DNA from: Pseudomonas fluorescens
GTDB lineage: Bacteria > Pseudomonadota > Gammaproteobacteria > Pseudomonadales > Pseudomonadaceae
Reading direction: 5' to 3'
DNA length: 64,000 nucleotides
Assembly (NCBI RefSeq): GCF_000967965.1
Contig: NZ_LACC01000010.1
Span: 1-64,000 of the forward strand
A model generated the notes under the pieces. The model saw only the letters and a program-made list of their open reading frames with translations, was not told the origin of the DNA and did not search any database. The position numbers were made by a program, and so were the translations under genes. Positions 38,440 through 47,580 of the stretch are shown here, in pieces (the stretch's first letter is position 1; every line of letters begins with the position of its first letter).

Positions 38440-38855
38440 TAGTGCTCGATACCAACGTTCTTTCAGAGTTTATGCGAGTCGAGCCTGAAGCCAGGGTGCT
38501 TGCCTGGGTTGATGCGCAGCCGGCGATGGATCTGGCAGTCAGTACGGTAACGGTGGCGGAAATACTCCACGGCATCGCACGCCTGCCTTCGGGCAAGTGC
38601 AAACAAAAACTTGAAGCCCATGCCATGGCCATGTTCGAAGAGGACTTTACCGGACGCATTTTGCCGTTCGATGCCCATGCCGCTGTTGAGTACGCAACGC
38701 TGACGGCAGGTGCTGAGGCAAATGGGCGTGCGGTTTCAATGGCAGATGCGCAAATTGCCGCCATTTGCCGAAGTCATGGGGCGGCAATAGCCACCCGCAA
38801 TGTTCGAGATTTCGAGTTCAGCGGTGTTGAAGTGATAGATCTCTGGATGAGCTGA
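38436..38855 (+). CDS. FitB/VapC-type PIN-domain toxin (predicted RNase)
   Basis: A 139-residue PIN-domain protein. The first acidic residue is Asp5 in VLDTNVLSEF, the second is the Glu of TVAEILHGIARLP, and the third is the Asp of SMADAQIAAI, so the metal-binding set is complete. PIN toxins cut RNA and are neutralised by the antitoxin encoded just upstream; the genes overlap by four bases. The C-terminal TRNVRDFEFSGVEVIDLW is typical of FitB. The length is normal and the gene appears intact. Confidence 0.9.
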   Translation: MIVLDTNVLSEFMRVEPEARVLAWVDAQPAMDLAVSTVTVAEILHGIARLPSGKCKQKLEAHAMAMFEEDFTGRILPFDAHAAVEYATLTAGAEANGRAVSMADAQIAAICRSHGAAIATRNVRDFEFSGVEVIDLWMS

Positions 38856-38862
38856 GTTCCCC

Positions 38863-38977
38863 TGTAGGAGCGAGCTCGCTCGCGAAGAACTTGCCAGCGC
38901 CGCGATCATTCAGAATGCACGCGTTATCGTTGACAACCATCGTCGGAGCGCCGCCCGGAGCAAGCTCGCTCCTACAG
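38863..38977. repeat. REP inverted pair after the toxin gene
   Basis: TGTAGGAGCGAGCTCGCTCGCG (left) and CGGAGCAAGCTCGCTCCTACA (right) face each other over about 70 bases between the convergent toxin and chemoreceptor genes. The units are a variant of the TAGGAGCGAGC family. Confidence 0.85.
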
Positions 38978-38993
38978 GACGAGCCTGAAGTCA

Positions 38994-40913
38994 TCACACG
39001 CGGAAGTGGCTCACCATCTGCTGTAATTGACCACCCAGCCGCGCCAGTTCAACGCTGGACTTGGCGGTCTCATCGCTCGCCGCGGCGGTCTGTTCGGACA
39101 CATCGCGCACGTTGATGATGCTGCGGCTGATCTCCTCGGCCACGGCGCTTTGCTGTTCGGCAGCGGCGGCGATCTGCTGGTTCATCGACTGGATATTGGA
39201 CACCGTGCGGGTGATGTTCTCCAGTGACTCGCCGGCCTTGCGGGTCAGGGCCACGCTGCTGTCGGTGAGGACGCGGCTGTTGTTCATCACGGCAGACACT
39301 TGTTGCGTGCCGTTCTGCAGGCCGGCCACCAGGCCTTCGATTTCCTCGGTGGATTTCTGCGTACGCTGGGCCAGGCCGCGGACTTCGTCGGCCACCACCG
39401 CAAAACCACGACCGGCTTCACCGGCACGGGCCGCTTCGATGGCGGCATTGAGCGCCAGCAGGTTGGTCTGTTCGGCGACGGCCTTGATCACGTCCATGAC
39501 GCTGCCGATCTTGTCGCTTTCCTGTTGCAGCACGCTCATGGCCTCGGTGGAGCGCACCACTTCGCTGGCCAGGCGCTCGATCTGGGCGATGGCTTCGTTG
39601 ACCACTTTGTCACCCTCACGGGCTTCGCAGTCCGCCGCCGCAGCGGCTTGCGAGGCTTCTTCGGCGTTGCGCGCGACTTCCTGCACGGTGGCGGTCATCT
39701 CGTGCATGGCGGTGGCGACCTGATCGGTCTCGACTTTCTGGCTGTTGACCCCGGCACTGGTCTGCTCGGTCACGGCCGACAGCTCTTCGGCGGCGCTGGC
39801 GATCTGGGTCACGCCGTCGCGGATGCCGCTGATCAAGTCGCGCAGGGTTACGCCCATGCGCGCGATGCCTTGCAGCAACACGCCGAGTTCGTCGCGACGG
39901 GTGACCAGCACGTTGTGGGACAGGTCACCGCTGGCGATGCGATCGACCACCGCCAGGGTTTCGCGCAATGGCCGGGTGATCTGGCGAGTGATGACCACGG
40001 CGGCAATGATGCCCACCAGCAATGCCAGCAACGTGCTGATCAGTTGCAGGGTACGGGCCTGGGCGCTTTCGGCGTCGCGTCGGTCGAGCTGGATCTGATA
40101 CAGCTGATCGCTCTGGGACACGATGGCGGCGCCCTGGTCGGTCATTTCCTTGCGCGCTTGCACCGCGTCATTGCTGGCGGCCTTGTAGGCCTGCAAGGCG
40201 TTGCGGTAGTTGCTCAACGCGGTTTCCAATTGACGCAGGGCGTCTTGCTGGGAATCGGCGAAGTGCGCGTTCAGCGGTTTCAGGCTGGCGATGGCGGCGT
40301 CCAGTTGGCCGACAGCTTTTTGCTCGGTCTCGGCATTGGTACTGGCGGTGTAGCCGCGCACTTCGTAGCGGGCCAGCAGGAACGCTTCCTTGGCCGCGGT
40401 GATGGCCTGGAACTGTTCGAAGCGCTGGTCGCTCAACGGCATTTGCTGCACGCGGGTATTGATGTCATTGATCAGCGTGTTGGCGGTTTCGGCGTTGGCA
40501 CTCATGGCGTCACGGGCGCTGTTGCCGGCGCGATAGGCACTGCGCATCTTGCCCAGGGACGTCCTGTAGGTGTCGATGACGGCGCCTTGCTCTCGCAGCA
40601 GCTTGAGGTTTTCCGGGCTCTTGAACTTCGCCAGCAGGGCTTGCTGCTGGGCCGAGAAGGCGTCGAGGGTGGTCTGCACGCTCTGTGCGGCGGTTTCGTC
40701 GCCGTTGGTCAGCATGTATTGCAGGCGGACCACGCGCAGCTTGGTCAGGCCGGCGTTGAGTTGGGTGATGTCGCTCATCCAGTTGCTGCGGTCGATCAAC
40801 CCGCCCAGGCTGGTCCAGCCGGTCAGGGCCAGGACGCAGGTCAGTGCCAGGACCAGGCCAAACCCCAGGCCCAGCTTCAGGTTCACGCTGATGTTACCGA
40901 ACCAGCTATTCAT
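38994..40913 (-). CDS. Methyl-accepting chemotaxis protein with large (HBM-like) sensor domain
   Basis: A 640-residue chemoreceptor. The first membrane helix is at about residues 12-31 and the second at about 289-309. The periplasmic part is therefore about 257 residues and almost entirely helical, the size of a helical bimodular (HBM) ligand domain, as in McpS-type receptors that sense organic acids. HAMP and the cytoplasmic signalling hairpin follow ([29 protein letters not shown] is conserved). There is no C-terminal CheR-docking pentapeptide (end SHFRV). The ATG at 40913 has GGAGGAATGTG before it; an upstream frame extends to 41015 but adds intergenic residues. The ligand is unknown. Confidence 0.93.
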   Translation of the reverse strand: MNSWFGNISVNLKLGLGFGLVLALTCVLALTGWTSLGGLIDRSNWMSDITQLNAGLTKLRVVRLQYMLTNGDETAAQSVQTTLDAFSAQQQALLAKFKSPENLKLLREQGAVIDTYRTSLGKMRSAYRAGNSARDAMSANAETANTLINDINTRVQQMPLSDQRFEQFQAITAAKEAFLLARYEVRGYTASTNAETEQKAVGQLDAAIASLKPLNAHFADSQQDALRQLETALSNYRNALQAYKAASNDAVQARKEMTDQGAAIVSQSDQLYQIQLDRRDAESAQARTLQLISTLLALLVGIIAAVVITRQITRPLRETLAVVDRIASGDLSHNVLVTRRDELGVLLQGIARMGVTLRDLISGIRDGVTQIASAAEELSAVTEQTSAGVNSQKVETDQVATAMHEMTATVQEVARNAEEASQAAAAADCEAREGDKVVNEAIAQIERLASEVVRSTEAMSVLQQESDKIGSVMDVIKAVAEQTNLLALNAAIEAARAGEAGRGFAVVADEVRGLAQRTQKSTEEIEGLVAGLQNGTQQVSAVMNNSRVLTDSSVALTRKAGESLENITRTVSNIQSMNQQIAAAAEQQSAVAEEISRSIINVRDVSEQTAAASDETAKSSVELARLGGQLQQMVSHFRV

Positions 40914-41173
40914 CACATTCCTCCAGGAACTTGGTACTTCTTTATCGTCGGTTGGCTGGAAGATTGTTTTTTTTGGAAGCCGCCAAGCTGTGTAAGCAGG
41001 ATGTATCGGCAGCAATCCCTGGAGCTGAAAGGATTTTTCCGCAGGGTTTGTGTAACAAGATTTTTACAGCGCTTTTGAGCTTTTTTTCACATACGTTTCA
41101 CCAGTCACCGACGCGCCTTTCTTTAACCTGCCGGGATCTAATGGGGTAGTGTTTGCTGGCGAGGCGGCGTGAT

Positions 41174-41845
41174 GTGGAATTAAGACTGAGTCTTTTCGGA
41201 AAAAAACGCTCGATCGATCTGAACCGCTTCGCCCGCTATCGCAACGCTGCGGTGGTGTTGGCCTCGGCGCTGCTGGTCATTCCGCTGACCTTGTTTTTGT
41301 TGCGTCCCGCCACCGCACCGGACCTGGCTCACGGCAATGTGGCCGGTGCACAGGCTTTGATGGCGGGATGGGCCAAGGGCGACATCATCGTGCTGGTGCG
41401 TCACGTCGAGCGCTGCGATCACTCCTCGGCGCCTTGCCTGGTTGGCAACGATGGCATTACCGAGCGCTCTCGCAGTGTTGCCGAGAGCCTTGGGGCACAG
41501 TTCAAACACCTTGGCCTGGGCAAGGCCGATATCTACAACAGCCCGATCCTGCGCACTGCACAGACTGCCAACTTCATGTTCAACAAGGTTGGCGCGGGGG
41601 AAGACTGGCTGATCAGTTGCAAGGGCACCATGCTGCGCGAGACGCTTGCGCATAAAGTGGCCGGGCGTAACCTGATTCTGGTGACCCACAGCGAGTGCAT
41701 GGAGCAACTGGAAAAAGACCTCGAGTTACCGCCTTCGACCCTGGGTTATGGCGCTTCACTGTTTTTTTCCGCCGAAACCCCGCAGACTCCGCGCATGCTT
41801 GGCTTTATCGACGCTTCCGACTGGAACTCGGTAAGCACTCATTGA
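41174..41845 (+). CDS. Membrane-anchored histidine phosphatase (PmrG/Ais-like)
   Basis: A protein of 223 residues with one N-terminal membrane helix (VVLASALLVIPLTLFLL) and a periplasmic histidine-phosphatase domain. The catalytic motif is VRHVERC, and the second histidine region is LVTHSECM. It resembles the Ais/PmrG family, which in enterics removes a heptose phosphate from the LPS core, so a lipopolysaccharide or other envelope phosphate is a reasonable substrate. Start choice: GTG at 41174 has GAGG about nine bases upstream; TTG at 41153 in the same frame is possible. A PAP2 phosphatase gene follows after 34 bases. Confidence 0.75.
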   Translation: MELRLSLFGKKRSIDLNRFARYRNAAVVLASALLVIPLTLFLLRPATAPDLAHGNVAGAQALMAGWAKGDIIVLVRHVERCDHSSAPCLVGNDGITERSRSVAESLGAQFKHLGLGKADIYNSPILRTAQTANFMFNKVGAGEDWLISCKGTMLRETLAHKVAGRNLILVTHSECMEQLEKDLELPPSTLGYGASLFFSAETPQTPRMLGFIDASDWNSVSTH

Positions 41846-41879
41846 GTTTTTCCCTCTTCTTTCTGAATCAGGATTCACA

Positions 41880-42713
41880 ATGCTGACCGCCTCTCGCTAC
41901 CGCTTTTACTGGGTGAATTTTGGTATTCCGCTGGCCTGCGCGGTCGCGGTGTTCCTGATGTTCGACATGACCAGCATCGACATCGCCTTCAACAATTACT
42001 TTTTCGATCCGGTGACGCAGACGTACCCGTTGGACCAGGTCCATCTGTTCGAAAAGATCACCCACAAATGGGCGCGGATCATTCCGAACTGGACCGGCGA
42101 AATTGCGATTATCGGTGCCTTGCTGTCGTTTCTCTGGCCGCGCCTGAAGGCTGAAAAGCACTCGAAAATCATCGCTTTCCTGGAAAAAATCAAAGTCGCA
42201 CCGGTGCTGCGCTTTGCCACCCGCCATCGTCGCGACTTTCTCTACGTGGTGTTTGCGTTCTCCATCAGCACCGGGGTCATTCACTACCTCAAGGGCCACA
42301 CCAGCGTGTATTGCCCGATCGAGACGACCCTGTACGGCGGCAAAATGGAGCACATCGAGTGGTATGAGAATTTCGACCTGCTCAAGACCGCAGGTGACGG
42401 TCGCTGCTGGCCGGGCGGACATGCGTCGGGCGGTTTCACCATGCTGGCGTTGTACTTCGTAGCTCGCCGCTATCGCTGGCGCTACTCGAAAGCGATCATG
42501 TACGGCTCGCTGACCCTCGGTTTCATTTATGGCACCACACGGGTACTACAAGGGTGGCACTACATGTCCCACACCTTCTGGGCCGGGATCTTCGTGTGGC
42601 TGGCGTGTTTGCTGACGGCGCTGGCGTTCTACGGGCGAGCGAGGCTGGAACAGCCCGTGCTCTCCAAAGCGCAACAACCGGTGCCGATGGCTCAGACTCA
42701 GCCTGTGAATTGA
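41880..42713 (+). CDS. PAP2-family membrane phosphatase
   Basis: A 277-residue polytopic membrane protein of the PAP2 (lipid phosphate phosphatase) superfamily. Three motifs can be seen: KGHTSVYCP (motif 1 region), GGHASGGF (motif 2, catalytic His), and RVLQGWHYMSHTFWAG (motif 3, second catalytic His). Relatives dephosphorylate lipid A, undecaprenyl pyrophosphate or phosphatidic acid. It follows the histidine-phosphatase gene by 34 bases and likely shares its transcript. A strong terminator follows at 42729. Confidence 0.88.
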   Translation: MLTASRYRFYWVNFGIPLACAVAVFLMFDMTSIDIAFNNYFFDPVTQTYPLDQVHLFEKITHKWARIIPNWTGEIAIIGALLSFLWPRLKAEKHSKIIAFLEKIKVAPVLRFATRHRRDFLYVVFAFSISTGVIHYLKGHTSVYCPIETTLYGGKMEHIEWYENFDLLKTAGDGRCWPGGHASGGFTMLALYFVARRYRWRYSKAIMYGSLTLGFIYGTTRVLQGWHYMSHTFWAGIFVWLACLLTALAFYGRARLEQPVLSKAQQPVPMAQTQPVN

Positions 42714-42728
42714 GTTGGCGTTGAACTG

Positions 42729-42766
42729 AAAAACCCGCAACCCGAAAGGGTTGCGGGTTTTTTTTG
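42729..42766 (+). terminator. Rho-independent terminator after the PAP2 gene
   Basis: Stem AAACCCGCAACCC / GGGTTGCGGGTTT with a GAAA loop, followed by eight Ts. It is nearly symmetric, but the T run is on the plus strand. The remaining bases up to 43054 show no gene. Confidence 0.93.
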
Positions 42767-43054
42767 CCCGGGGAAACCTTCAGAAAGCTCAGGGTTGGTG
42801 TGCGACTGCGATCAACGGTACAGCAGGCGCAGAGGCGGTTTTTCCAGAAACGGTTCGCTGAAAAGTCGCAGGCAACACAGTGCACGACATGACTTCTGGC
42901 TACCGGAAAAGGAAGGCCGAAAAAAACAGGCTGGAAAAAAGTGTACGGAACGATTTCTTAACAAATCGTGAACAAATGCTGTGATCTATTGGGGGGGTAG
43001 ATCGATCTTTATTTCGTCACCCTGTCTGGCTTTCCAAGCCCAGTGAGTCCCTGA

Positions 43055-44107
43055 GTGAAACGCACAAATTCCACCTCGATTTCTGCAAAACGTTTGGTGC
43101 TCCGAAGGATTGTGCTTGGCTCCGGCATTGCCTTCGCTCTTTTGTTGGCGACCGTTGGTTACTGGCTGTTTACGCCACCATCGCCGTACGTTCCGTTGAG
43201 CCGTCTGGACCCTGCATCGGTGTCGATGATCGCGGTGGGCGATCAGGGTAGCGGTGACTTGCAACAGTGGCGGGTGGGGCAAGCCATGGAGCGGGTTGCG
43301 TCCAGGGAGGGGCGCCTGGACATGGTGGTTTTCCTTGGCGACAACTTCTATGGCAAGCCATTGACCAGCACCCACGATCTCCACTGGGAAACCCGATTCG
43401 AGCGTGTCTATTGGGGCCATTGGCTCAGTCATGTGCCGTTCTACGCAGTGCTGGGTAACCACGATTACCCGGTGTCGCAAAAATACGAGATCGAGTACGG
43501 CCAACAGCACAAGGGATCGGGCCGTTGGCAGATGCCGGCGAATTTCTACATCAAGGATTTCGGTGACGTCGACGGGCGGCCATTGGTGCGGATGGTGTTC
43601 CTCGATACCTCGGCGCCACGTGAGAGTTTGCAGCAGCAAATCGACTTGATCGATCAGGCGTACCAGGCACCCGGACCGGCACCGGTATGGCGAATAGCCG
43701 CGTCCCATCACCCGGTGCGCAATCAAGGCCAGCATGGCGAGGAGTCGGATCTGCTCACACGGCTCTTGCCAGTGTTGCAACGCAACCACGTCGATCTGCT
43801 TTTGTCAGGTCATGATCACAACCAGCAGTTGCTGTTGCGTGCAGGTGAACCCGCGTGGGTGATTTCCGGGGCGGGTGGCAAGAGGCTGTATGCCTTGCAA
43901 GCGCCAACACCGGATAGCACCTTTACTGACTCGCGGGCTGGTTTTGCCAAACTTGACCTGAGCGCCACTCAACTCAGGCTGGGGTATTACAACGACCGCG
44001 GCGATCTGGAGTCCGGCTTTCGCTGGGCCAGAGATTGCCAGTGGATGGCCAAAGGCTGTTTGCTGCCCGAGCAATCGCAAGGGAGCGTCGCGCAGGTGGC
44101 ACAGTGA
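43055..44107 (+). CDS. Membrane-anchored metallophosphatase (purple acid phosphatase-like)
   Basis: A 350-residue protein with one N-terminal membrane helix (residues about 16-38) and a calcineurin-like metallophosphatase domain. The metal motifs are in order: AVGDQG, FLGDNFYG, VLGNHDYPV, ASHHPV and LSGHDHN. The order and spacing resemble tartrate-resistant/purple acid phosphatases of about 35 kDa. The start is GTG at 43055. It is the third phosphatase in a row after the histidine phosphatase and PAP2, but a terminator separates it from them. Substrate unknown. Confidence 0.88.
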   Translation: MKRTNSTSISAKRLVLRRIVLGSGIAFALLLATVGYWLFTPPSPYVPLSRLDPASVSMIAVGDQGSGDLQQWRVGQAMERVASREGRLDMVVFLGDNFYGKPLTSTHDLHWETRFERVYWGHWLSHVPFYAVLGNHDYPVSQKYEIEYGQQHKGSGRWQMPANFYIKDFGDVDGRPLVRMVFLDTSAPRESLQQQIDLIDQAYQAPGPAPVWRIAASHHPVRNQGQHGEESDLLTRLLPVLQRNHVDLLLSGHDHNQQLLLRAGEPAWVISGAGGKRLYALQAPTPDSTFTDSRAGFAKLDLSATQLRLGYYNDRGDLESGFRWARDCQWMAKGCLLPEQSQGSVAQVAQ

Positions 44108-44126
44108 TTGGCGCAAACCCGCAGGC

Positions 44127-44153
44127 AAAAAAAAGCCCGCGGGAGGGCGGGCA
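44127..44153 (-). terminator. Rho-independent terminator of the DUF2252 gene
   Basis: On the minus strand the stem GCCCGCC / (G)GCGGGC-type hairpin is followed by a run of eight Ts (seen as AAAAAAAA on the plus strand). It lies downstream of the DUF2252 gene (stop at 44262) and beyond the end of the convergent metallophosphatase gene. Confidence 0.8.
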
Positions 44154-44261
44154 AACCGTAGTTTCTTGAATGAGCGAGTGCAATGTACAGGCAGTAACGG
44201 AACCGTGGGGTGAAGAAAAGTTCATCTGGATCAACGCCCCGTACCAGAGCTTGCGACACCG

Positions 44262-45668
44262 CTACGGCAAATGATCCGCAGCAAAGTCGGCTTCCGACCG
44301 GGCACGCAAACGGCCCTTGCGGCAGGCTTGCTGGAACCGCTCGAAATCACGTTCGTTCTGCTCGGTATAGCCTTTAGCATATTTATAGAGCGCGTCGGCC
44401 AGTGCGTCGCTCTTGCCGATGTAGCCGCTGATCACTGCCGCTTGCCCGGAAGACTTGGCATGGGCGCGAGCCAGGGCCCGGCCGCAGAGCCGGCCATAGA
44501 CGGCGAATGCGTCGCCATCGAAGGTCTCGAGTTCGGCAGAAATCTTCATGTCGCGCAATTGCCGCACATAGAAATGCCGCCCACTGGGGCCGGTGGTCCA
44601 GCCGAGGAACAAGTCGCTGGCCGATTGCATCAACCGCTGGCCGTCGACCACCCGTTGCCCCTCATGCCGTATTCGCGACCTGGTCTTCACGTAGCCGGCG
44701 AGCACCGAGCGTCGCGCTTCCTTGAATTGCAGGAACAGCGGGAACTCCTGATCGTCGGTCAGCAGCGCCACGAGGCAACGGGTGCCGACACTGCCGACGC
44801 CCACCACTTTGAACGCCATGTCCTGAACGTGAAAACGCGACACCAGATCACGGCGGTCCGCTTGCAGGGTGCCGCGGTAGTCGCGCATGAAGGTGTCGTA
44901 GAGCGGGCGCCAGTCCGAGAGGCGCAACCAGTCATCATCGGCGTCCAGCAGTGTGGTGTTTTTGTGCAGGTGGAAAATTTCCGGTAGGTCATCGCGAATG
45001 ATCAGACGGCCATGGGCGTCGCGTTCGCTGATTTTCGGCAGCAGTTCGGCGTGGGTGCGCCGTTCGGCTTTGGCGATGGCGCGTTCCACATGCTCCAGGG
45101 TGCTCTTGTTGGCCTGCGCCAGCAGGTCGTCATAGCTGATGGATTCGTACCAGGTTTCCAGCGCACTCTGTTCGGCGCACTCCAGCATGGTCTGCTGATA
45201 GGCGTGCACCACTTCGTGGCAGATCGTTTCTTCAACGGATTCCCCATGGCGCAAGTCGCGGGCGGCCACCAGGAAGCTCGCCACCAGGCGTTTCAAGTCC
45301 CACTCCCACGGCCCGGGATGGGCTTCGTCGAAGTCGTTGACGCTGAACAGCAGGTTGCGCTCAGGCGTTGCGAAACCGCCGAAGTTCATCAAGTGGCTAT
45401 CGCCACAAATCGGCGAAACCAGCCCCATGTTCGAGGTGCCCGCCAGGTCGTGGGCCTGCAGCAACGCGTTGCCGCGATAGAACGTGAACGGTGAAACCAG
45501 CATCCGTCCGTAGCGCAACTCCACCAGCGATTTGATGCGTCCTTCACTCGACGCCTTGATCAGCGGTATGGGGTCGCGGTCGACATTGCCCAAGGCTGCT
45601 TGCGAACTGCGGGAGCACTTCTTGCGCGCATTCTTGCCTTGCTTCAAACGGTCGGTGAGGGTGGTCAT
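44262..45668 (-). CDS. DUF2252 protein (kinase-like fold, function unknown)
   Basis: A 468-residue cytosolic protein of the DUF2252 family, a protein-kinase-like fold without known activity. Characteristic pieces are LVSPFTFYRGNALLQAHDLA, then GDSHLMNFGGFATPERNLLFSVNDFDEAHPGPWEWDLKRLVAS (the GDxHxxNFG and NDFDE motifs look like a nucleotide- or metal-binding active site). The ATG at 45668 follows GCCTCCATG region with AGGCCT/CTCC; the N-terminal basic stretch GKNARKKCSRSSQA is typical. It stands alone with its own terminator. Confidence 0.88.
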   Translation of the reverse strand: MTTLTDRLKQGKNARKKCSRSSQAALGNVDRDPIPLIKASSEGRIKSLVELRYGRMLVSPFTFYRGNALLQAHDLAGTSNMGLVSPICGDSHLMNFGGFATPERNLLFSVNDFDEAHPGPWEWDLKRLVASFLVAARDLRHGESVEETICHEVVHAYQQTMLECAEQSALETWYESISYDDLLAQANKSTLEHVERAIAKAERRTHAELLPKISERDAHGRLIIRDDLPEIFHLHKNTTLLDADDDWLRLSDWRPLYDTFMRDYRGTLQADRRDLVSRFHVQDMAFKVVGVGSVGTRCLVALLTDDQEFPLFLQFKEARRSVLAGYVKTRSRIRHEGQRVVDGQRLMQSASDLFLGWTTGPSGRHFYVRQLRDMKISAELETFDGDAFAVYGRLCGRALARAHAKSSGQAAVISGYIGKSDALADALYKYAKGYTEQNERDFERFQQACRKGRLRARSEADFAADHLP

Positions 45669-45810
45669 GGAGGCCTATTCGACAGGGGTTGTGGGGCAAT
45701 TGCGGATTGAGTGTAGAAGGGCTTTGCGGGTTCGTCCGAAGTGTTTGCGCAACGACTAATCTGTCTGTCAGGCATCGACTTGATGCCATCACCCGGAAAC
45801 AAGGAGGCCC

Positions 45811-46719
45811 GTGTTTTCATTGCCGGTTTCACTGCTGCTGGCGTTCCTCATCGGCTGGGTCTCTCAGCGCATGGGTATGTGCCTGGTCAATGCCATGGGG
45901 CTGCTGCTCAAGCGTCGGCCGACCCTGTTCGTGTCGTTGGTCAGTTGTGGTCTGTTCGGTCTGTTGCTCGCACCGCTCTACGCCTTGTCTGGCGTCAGTC
46001 AGCCGCTGTTCATCCCTGAAGTTGGCTATCTGTCACTGGTCGGTGGCGGTTTGTTGTTCGGCCTCGCCTCGGTACTCAACGACGGATGCAGTGTCGGCAC
46101 CCTCACCAAGCTCGCCAGCGGCAACCTCAACAAGGTCTTCACCATTCTCGGCTGGGTGCTGGGCATCGTACTGTGGCATCACCTGAACATGTTGCCCGAA
46201 CACCGGGCGCTGCAAATGCCGATGATCACCAGCCGTCATTACTGGCTGGTCATTGGCATCGTGCTGCTGATTTTGCTGTTCCTGATCCGGATTCACGGCG
46301 ACAGACACCTGGTGCTGTCGAGCTTGCTCCTGGGGGCGTTGACCAGTGCTCTCTACGCCTTTGAACCGTTGTGGACGCCCAGCGTGTTTTTCTACGATCT
46401 CTCGCAATCGTTCTGGGTCTCGAGCGACACATCATTGACTACCCCGCGTGTGGCGGTGTTCGCCATGCTGATGCTGGGCATGCTCTGTTACACCTTGCAT
46501 CGCCGCACGTTCAACTTTCAGCGGTTTGCAGCGATGACAGCGGGCAGGCATTTGCTCGCAGGCGTGTTGATGGGGACCGGTGCGTCGATGATGCTGGGCG
46601 GCAATGACTCGCAGATTTTGTTGGTGTTTCCGACGCTGACTTGGGTGGGAGCGGTGCCGTTGGTGTCGATTGTGTTGGGGATATTGGTGGGGGTTGGGGT
46701 TAAGCGGCTGCGTGCTTGA
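45811..46719 (+). CDS. YeeE/YedE-family (DUF395) membrane transporter
   Basis: A 302-residue polytopic protein with about nine hydrophobic segments. It has the paired family motifs with cysteines: MCLVNAMGLLLKRRP near residue 24 and NDGCSVGTLTKLASGNLNKVFT near residue 92. Relatives transport thiosulfate or other sulfur compounds, and the cysteines are thought to relay the sulfur. The start is GTG at 45811 with a strong ribosome site AAGGAGGC. It is monocistronic; a divergent DUF2252 gene lies upstream. Confidence 0.88.
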   Translation: MFSLPVSLLLAFLIGWVSQRMGMCLVNAMGLLLKRRPTLFVSLVSCGLFGLLLAPLYALSGVSQPLFIPEVGYLSLVGGGLLFGLASVLNDGCSVGTLTKLASGNLNKVFTILGWVLGIVLWHHLNMLPEHRALQMPMITSRHYWLVIGIVLLILLFLIRIHGDRHLVLSSLLLGALTSALYAFEPLWTPSVFFYDLSQSFWVSSDTSLTTPRVAVFAMLMLGMLCYTLHRRTFNFQRFAAMTAGRHLLAGVLMGTGASMMLGGNDSQILLVFPTLTWVGAVPLVSIVLGILVGVGVKRLRA

Positions 46720-46773
46720 TGATCGCGGCTCTGGAGTTGGACGACCTCAATGAGACCGTCCATTTTTCAAGGA

Positions 46774-46884
46774 TCAAACCTGCATCCGCAACCGCCGTCC
46801 AACCACATCCAGCGGTGCTTCGGCGTCGATCAGCAGCGACGCGATGGTGCAGTCGATGCCGGTCATCGGCATGTATCGATCCAT
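46774..46884 (-). CDS. Possible 36-residue ORF coupled to the DUF6124 gene
   Basis: An ATG two bases from the DUF6124 stop (GAGGCTTGAGATG) has GAGG six bases before it and opens a 36-codon frame (MDRYMPMTGIDCTIASLLID...) that ends in TGA at 46774. The coupling and spacing are those of a real gene, and the codons are host-like. No family is recognised. It may be a small partner of DUF6124 or a chance ORF. Confidence 0.4.
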   Translation of the reverse strand: MDRYMPMTGIDCTIASLLIDAEAPLDVVGRRLRMQV

Positions 46885-46885
46885 C

Positions 46886-47248
46886 TCAAGCCTCCACTTC
46901 GTTGAGAGGCGCGATGTTGTCCAGTGCCCGGTTTACCAGCAATTGCGCCAGCACGGCCAACTGCTGGATCGCCAGGGCGATGTTGCGACGCGAACTCTCA
47001 AGCTCGCAGGCAAGGTCGGTGCTCATGACGTTGAGCGAGGCGAGGGTTTCACTGGCGTGGGTGAGCAGGGACGGTGTGTCGATGTTGGGGCGGAGGGTGA
47101 AGACGTGGCTGATGGGGTCGAGGTGATTGGGATTGCGCAGGCGGGCGCTGATGGTGGGTTCGGTGGTTTTGGAGAGTTGGGATAAGTCGATTTTGTCTTC
47201 AGCTAAATTAGCTGGGGTTTCCGGGGGATTGGGGCTGTTCTTTTTCAA
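46886..47248 (-). CDS. DUF6124 family protein
   Basis: A protein of about 120 residues of a Pseudomonas-specific family of unknown function. The recognisable features are PNPPETP near the N terminus, FTLRPNIDTPSLLTHASETLASLN in the middle, and a helical C terminus (NIALAIQQLAVLAQLLVNRALDN). The start is taken as TTG at 47248: GAGGAA lies seven bases upstream and the resulting N terminus (KKNSPNPPETP) matches the family. An ATG at 47284 would add 12 residues but has its AGGGG directly against the codon. A conserved-looking leader lies upstream. Confidence 0.8.
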   Translation of the reverse strand: MKKNSPNPPETPANLAEDKIDLSQLSKTTEPTISARLRNPNHLDPISHVFTLRPNIDTPSLLTHASETLASLNVMSTDLACELESSRRNIALAIQQLAVLAQLLVNRALDNIAPLNEVEA

Positions 47249-47284
47249 GATGGCATTCCTCACACTGTTTAGAGAAGCTGCCAT

Positions 47285-47580
47285 CCCCTGCTGTCAAACA
47301 GGATTGGGTGGCAGCTATACGCGGGTTGACAGACCGGAAGTGTGAGAACCCGGTGCACCCGAAGGTGCCCCGCGCACAGCCGCCATAATCGTGACTACAT
47401 GCGCGAATGCATGCTGTCTGATTTGGGAGGTGTGAAGATTACACTTTCAGCCTGTCAAAGCCGATCGCTGATTTGCAGCGACCCCTGAAGGCTATCGTCG
47501 AGAAGTTGCGTCCGCCAGTTCATGAAAGGCGATGCGTTTTGCGGGAAATGTCCTAGGACGCGGTGAAGTCGTTGCATCGA
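47285..47580 (-). promoter_or_regulatory. Leader region upstream of DUF6124, with a GNRA-like hairpin
   Basis: About 300 bases without a gene. Near 47355-47368 a short hairpin GCACC-CGAA-GGTGC lies in a GC-rich context that reads, on the minus strand, as a leader of the DUF6124 gene. Similar leaders before DUF6124/DUF3077-type genes are familiar from other Pseudomonas, but this is from memory and unverified. The rest (47400-47580) shows no feature. Confidence 0.4.

Noticed and set aside
39300..41078. 592-codon open frame on the plus strand across the chemoreceptor gene
   Set aside because: It mirrors the highly regular helical chemoreceptor coding sequence; the minus-strand gene has all expected domains and a good ribosome site.
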